Of a stretch of DNA of 64,000 nucleotides, positions 61,648 through 64,000 are shown in pieces. How positions within the stretch are numbered: the stretch's first letter is position 1; the number at the start of each line of letters is the position of its first letter. Position numbers and translations under genes: made by a program. Origin of the DNA: SSC3 sp963769585 (GTDB lineage Bacteria > Actinomycetota > Actinomycetes > Propionibacteriales > Nocardioidaceae); assembly GCA_963769585.1 (NCBI GenBank), contig CAVYMJ010000006.1, forward strand, positions 1,240,001 to 1,304,000, in the 5' to 3' direction. Below the pieces are notes generated by a model that saw only the letters and a program-made list of their open reading frames with translations, was not told the origin of the DNA and did no database searches.

Positions 61648-62999
61648 CTTTGACACCCGAGGCGCTGCAGGTCCACGAGATAGGTCGGCGACGGGCGTGG
61701 GTGATCTGGACGGTCGCGATGAGCGTCTACGTGCTCGCCGTCTTCAACCGGAGCTCCCTGGGTGTCGCTGGTCTGCTGGCCTCGGAGCGCTTCGGGATCA
61801 ACGCCACCCAGCTCGCGGCCTTCACCGTGCTGCAGCTGCTCGTGTACGCGTCGATGCAGATTCCCGTCGGCGTGTTGCTGGACCGGTTCGGATCCCGCAA
61901 GCTACTGCTAACCGGCCTGGTGCTGATGACAGTCGGCCAGCTTCTCTTTGCCTACGCCGGGACCTTCCCCGTCGCAGTCGCTGCCCGAGCGGTGCTCGGC
62001 GCCGGCGACGCGATGATCTTCGTCAGCGTCCTTCGCCTGGTAGCCGTCTGGTTCGTGGTCAAGCAGGCGCCTGGGATCGTCCAGCTGACCGGACAGGTCG
62101 GCCAACTCGGGGGAGTGGCCGCGGCGGCGCCCCTGAGCCTGGCGCTGCATGAGCTCGGGTGGACCCGAACGTTCGGCCTCATCTCGACTCTGGGCGTGGT
62201 AGGGATGGTCGCGGTAGCCCTGGTCGTAAAGGACTCGCCGTACCGGCGTACTGCGGTCGTGCGGGTGAAGATGGTCGCCCTGGCACGCTCGCTGCGCACG
62301 GTGTGGGGCAACCCGGGCACCCGCCTGGGGCTGTGGTCACACTTCACCTCGCAGTTCTCGGTGACCGTGTTCAGCCTGCTGTGGGGCTTCCCGTTCCTGG
62401 TGACCGGGCAGGGACTCAGCAGCCACACTGCCGGCATCCTGCTGATGGTGCTGGTGGGGGCGGTACTGGTGACCGGCTGGCTGCTCGGGCGCCTCACCGC
62501 GAGGCTCCCGTTCTACCGCTCCTATGTGGTCTTGGGCGTGGTCGCAGCGATGGCCGTCGTGTGGACCGTCGTCCTGCTCTGGCCGGGCCGTTCGCCGGTC
62601 TGGCTCCTGGTGATTCTTGTCTGCGTGACCGCGGCCGGCGGGCCGGCGTCGATGGTCGGCTTCGACCTGGCAAGGACGTTCAACCCGCTCCAGGCGATCG
62701 GGCGGGCGAACGGGTTCGTCAATGTGGGTGGCTTCATCGCCTCGCTGCTCACGATGGCGGCGATTGGCATCATCCTGGACCTGCGCGAGCCACGAGGGGC
62801 CACGGCCTACGATCTCGCGGACTTCAGGGTCGCACTCTCGGCCCAGTACGCCTTCTGGCTCCTTGGCTCCGCGCAGATCCTTCGCTACCGCCGGAAAGCC
62901 GTGGCTCACCTCCGACGCATCCACCCAGGGGCAGTCGAGTCGATGAAGCGCGGCGAGACGTTCGTCCATCCCGGGATCGGAGACCACGAAGGTGTCTAG
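61644..62999 (+). CDS. major facilitator superfamily transporter
   Basis: A 451-residue membrane protein with 12 predicted helices. The loop between helices 2 and 3 carries MQIPVGVLLDRFGSRKLLLT, the MFS signature A variant. The first half (VYVLAVFNRSSLGVAGLLAS) resembles oxalate/formate or sugar-phosphate type MFS members. No substrate can be named. GTG 61644 overlaps the SRPBCC stop. Confidence 0.9.
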   Translation: MTLTPEALQVHEIGRRRAWVIWTVAMSVYVLAVFNRSSLGVAGLLASERFGINATQLAAFTVLQLLVYASMQIPVGVLLDRFGSRKLLLTGLVLMTVGQLLFAYAGTFPVAVAARAVLGAGDAMIFVSVLRLVAVWFVVKQAPGIVQLTGQVGQLGGVAAAAPLSLALHELGWTRTFGLISTLGVVGMVAVALVVKDSPYRRTAVVRVKMVALARSLRTVWGNPGTRLGLWSHFTSQFSVTVFSLLWGFPFLVTGQGLSSHTAGILLMVLVGAVLVTGWLLGRLTARLPFYRSYVVLGVVAAMAVVWTVVLLWPGRSPVWLLVILVCVTAAGGPASMVGFDLARTFNPLQAIGRANGFVNVGGFIASLLTMAAIGIILDLREPRGATAYDLADFRVALSAQYAFWLLGSAQILRYRRKAVAHLRRIHPGAVESMKRGETFVHPGIGDHEGV

Positions 63000-63129
63000 C
63001 ACCTTGGGGTGAAGGGTCAGGCGTGCCAACCAGGCAGCCTGCCGGCTAGGACAGGTCGTCGATGGCGGAGGATGGCAGTGACGGCAAAGGGGCGTTCGCG
63101 ACAGGGCGTTCGCCGGGACGGAGTGGTCG

Positions 63130-63918
63130 ATGACCTCGTTTGACCGACGTGGTGAAGGTTCACCTCTGGTTCTCCTGCACGGCATCGGTAGCCACTGGCA
63201 GATCTACGAGCCGGTGATCGACGCGCTTGCCCAGGTCCACGACGTGATCGCGGTCGACCTTCCCGGGTTCGGCGGCACTCGTGCGGATCCCGACATCCTC
63301 CCCGACGTGGCCGGGTACGCCGGCTGGCTGGCTGAGTTCCTCTCCGGCCAGGGGGTGGAGCGCCCGCACGTGGTGGGTAACTCGATGGGAGGACGGCTCG
63401 CGCTCGAGCTCGGGCGTACCGGCGTCGCCGGCCGGGTCACCGCGTTCTCGCCCGCGGGCTTCTGGGGTCGGCCGGGTCTGTTCTGGACTCGAGGCCTGCT
63501 CTCGGGACTCCGCCTCGCGGCGGTCCACGCGGGTCCGGTGGTCAACCGGCTCACCGCGTACGGGCCGACGCGCTCTGCCACGCTGGCCCCGCTCTTCGGC
63601 CGACCGCAGCGGGTGACCCGTGAGGAGGCCAACAGTCACATCGGCGGTCTCGTCGAAGGGAAGTCCTTCCCGGAGGTCATCGGTCTCTTCCCTGACTACA
63701 CCTTCCACGCGCCGGTCGACGTGGGCCGGCTCACCGAGGTTCCGGTAACCGTTGCCTGGGGGACGCGTGACGTGACCCTGCTCCACCGGACCCAGAGTGT
63801 CCGGGCACGCCAGCTCCTGCCCTTCGCACACCACGTCGACCTGGCCGGGTGCGGCCACCTCCCCTTCAGCGACGATCCGGCGCGGTGCGTGACCGTCATC
63901 CTCGAGGAGCCCTCATGA
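63130..63918 (+). CDS. alpha/beta hydrolase
   Basis: A 262-residue hydrolase: oxyanion HGIGSHWQIYEP, nucleophile elbow VVGNSMGGRLALELG, and catalytic His in DLAGCGHLPFSDDP. Similar proteins act as esterases or lactonases. It overlaps the next gene, a flavin-dependent oxidoreductase, by 4 bp, as expected for a pair in which a Baeyer-Villiger-type oxidation product (ester or lactone) is hydrolysed. Confidence 0.9.
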   Translation: MTSFDRRGEGSPLVLLHGIGSHWQIYEPVIDALAQVHDVIAVDLPGFGGTRADPDILPDVAGYAGWLAEFLSGQGVERPHVVGNSMGGRLALELGRTGVAGRVTAFSPAGFWGRPGLFWTRGLLSGLRLAAVHAGPVVNRLTAYGPTRSATLAPLFGRPQRVTREEANSHIGGLVEGKSFPEVIGLFPDYTFHAPVDVGRLTEVPVTVAWGTRDVTLLHRTQSVRARQLLPFAHHVDLAGCGHLPFSDDPARCVTVILEEPS

Positions 63919-64000
63919 GCAGGCCGTCGATCGCGATCATCGGTTCCGGTTTCGGCGGGATCGGCGCGGCCATCGAGCTGAAGAAGGCCGGCTACCACGA
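63915..64000 (+). CDS. FAD-dependent oxidoreductase (monooxygenase-like), 5' end only
   Basis: The window ends 28 codons into this gene. The visible part, MSRPSIAIIGSGFGGIGAAI, has the GxGxxG FAD-binding motif at the very N-terminus, followed by a helix ELKKAGYH. This matches flavin monooxygenases of the Baeyer-Villiger type, and the coupled hydrolase supports that, but the diagnostic motif is outside the window. Confidence 0.75.
   Translation, partial: MSRPSIAIIGSGFGGIGAAIELKKAGYH

Overview
This is a 64 kb stretch of a high-GC actinobacterial chromosome. Gene content and order suggest a Nocardioides-like member of the Propionibacteriales. That placement is an inference, because no 16S sequence lies in the window. 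It opens with the last bases of a 5S rRNA gene and its terminator.

Positions 168-22005 are conserved core. The order is TPR protein, DUF1015, HAD phosphatase, small protein, tlyA, nadK, recN, steA, steB, pyrG, Nudix, ald, xerD, parA-like, small protein, scpA, scpB, rluB, aroH, tyrA, cmk, acyltransferase, der. Apart from DUF1015, ald, aroH, tyrA and the acyltransferase, this matches the Mycobacterium tuberculosis Rv1691-Rv1713 segment. Most genes overlap by 4 bp or lie a few bases apart, so they probably form long operons for rRNA modification, NAD(P) and CTP supply, DNA repair, chromosome condensation, aromatic amino acids and ribosome assembly.

A tRNA-Pro(GGG) gene at 22597 ends the core and starts an accessory region. 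An IS481-family element sits directly on the tRNA 3' end. The tRNA 3' end recurs once behind the IS (24051) and again as a decayed copy near 29159. The interval holds an Ltp-type (superinfection-exclusion-like) lipoprotein, an unknown protein, a cupin remnant, a PadR plus permease-prefix membrane protein pair and a small secreted protein. It looks like a decayed island with no integrase left.

From 29.5 to 38.7 kb there is a frameshifted M14 peptidase, a MmcQ-like protein, a stand-alone mraY, a cyclase-like/ATPase/TPR signalling protein, a tautomerase overlapping a frameshifted LuxR regulator, and a methyltransferase fused to an AhpD-like domain.

From 38.8 to 48.3 kb lies the most intriguing block. 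It holds a two-Rossmann FAD/NAD(P)-binding protein, a four-helix membrane protein, a zinc-ribbon/FHA protein and three Ser/Thr kinase-like genes (one canonical, one with an altered catalytic loop, one clear pseudokinase) around a CPA2-type cation/proton antiporter. It reads as a phosphorylation module of unknown purpose.

From 48.6 to 64 kb are a two-helix membrane protein, an alpha/beta-hydrolase-OsmC fusion, a TehA/SLAC1-like transporter divergent from a LysR regulator, an EamA remnant and a 54-residue cysteine-rich protein. Next come a persulfide-detoxification operon (rhodanese, persulfide-dioxygenase-like protein, TauE exporter) divergent from a CstR-like repressor with palindromic operators, and a 1402-residue secreted propeller/LamG/PKD protein. 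The window closes with a small helical protein, an SRPBCC protein overlapping an MFS transporter, and a hydrolase overlapping the start of a flavin-dependent oxidoreductase cut by the window edge. No CRISPR array or prophage structural gene was seen.
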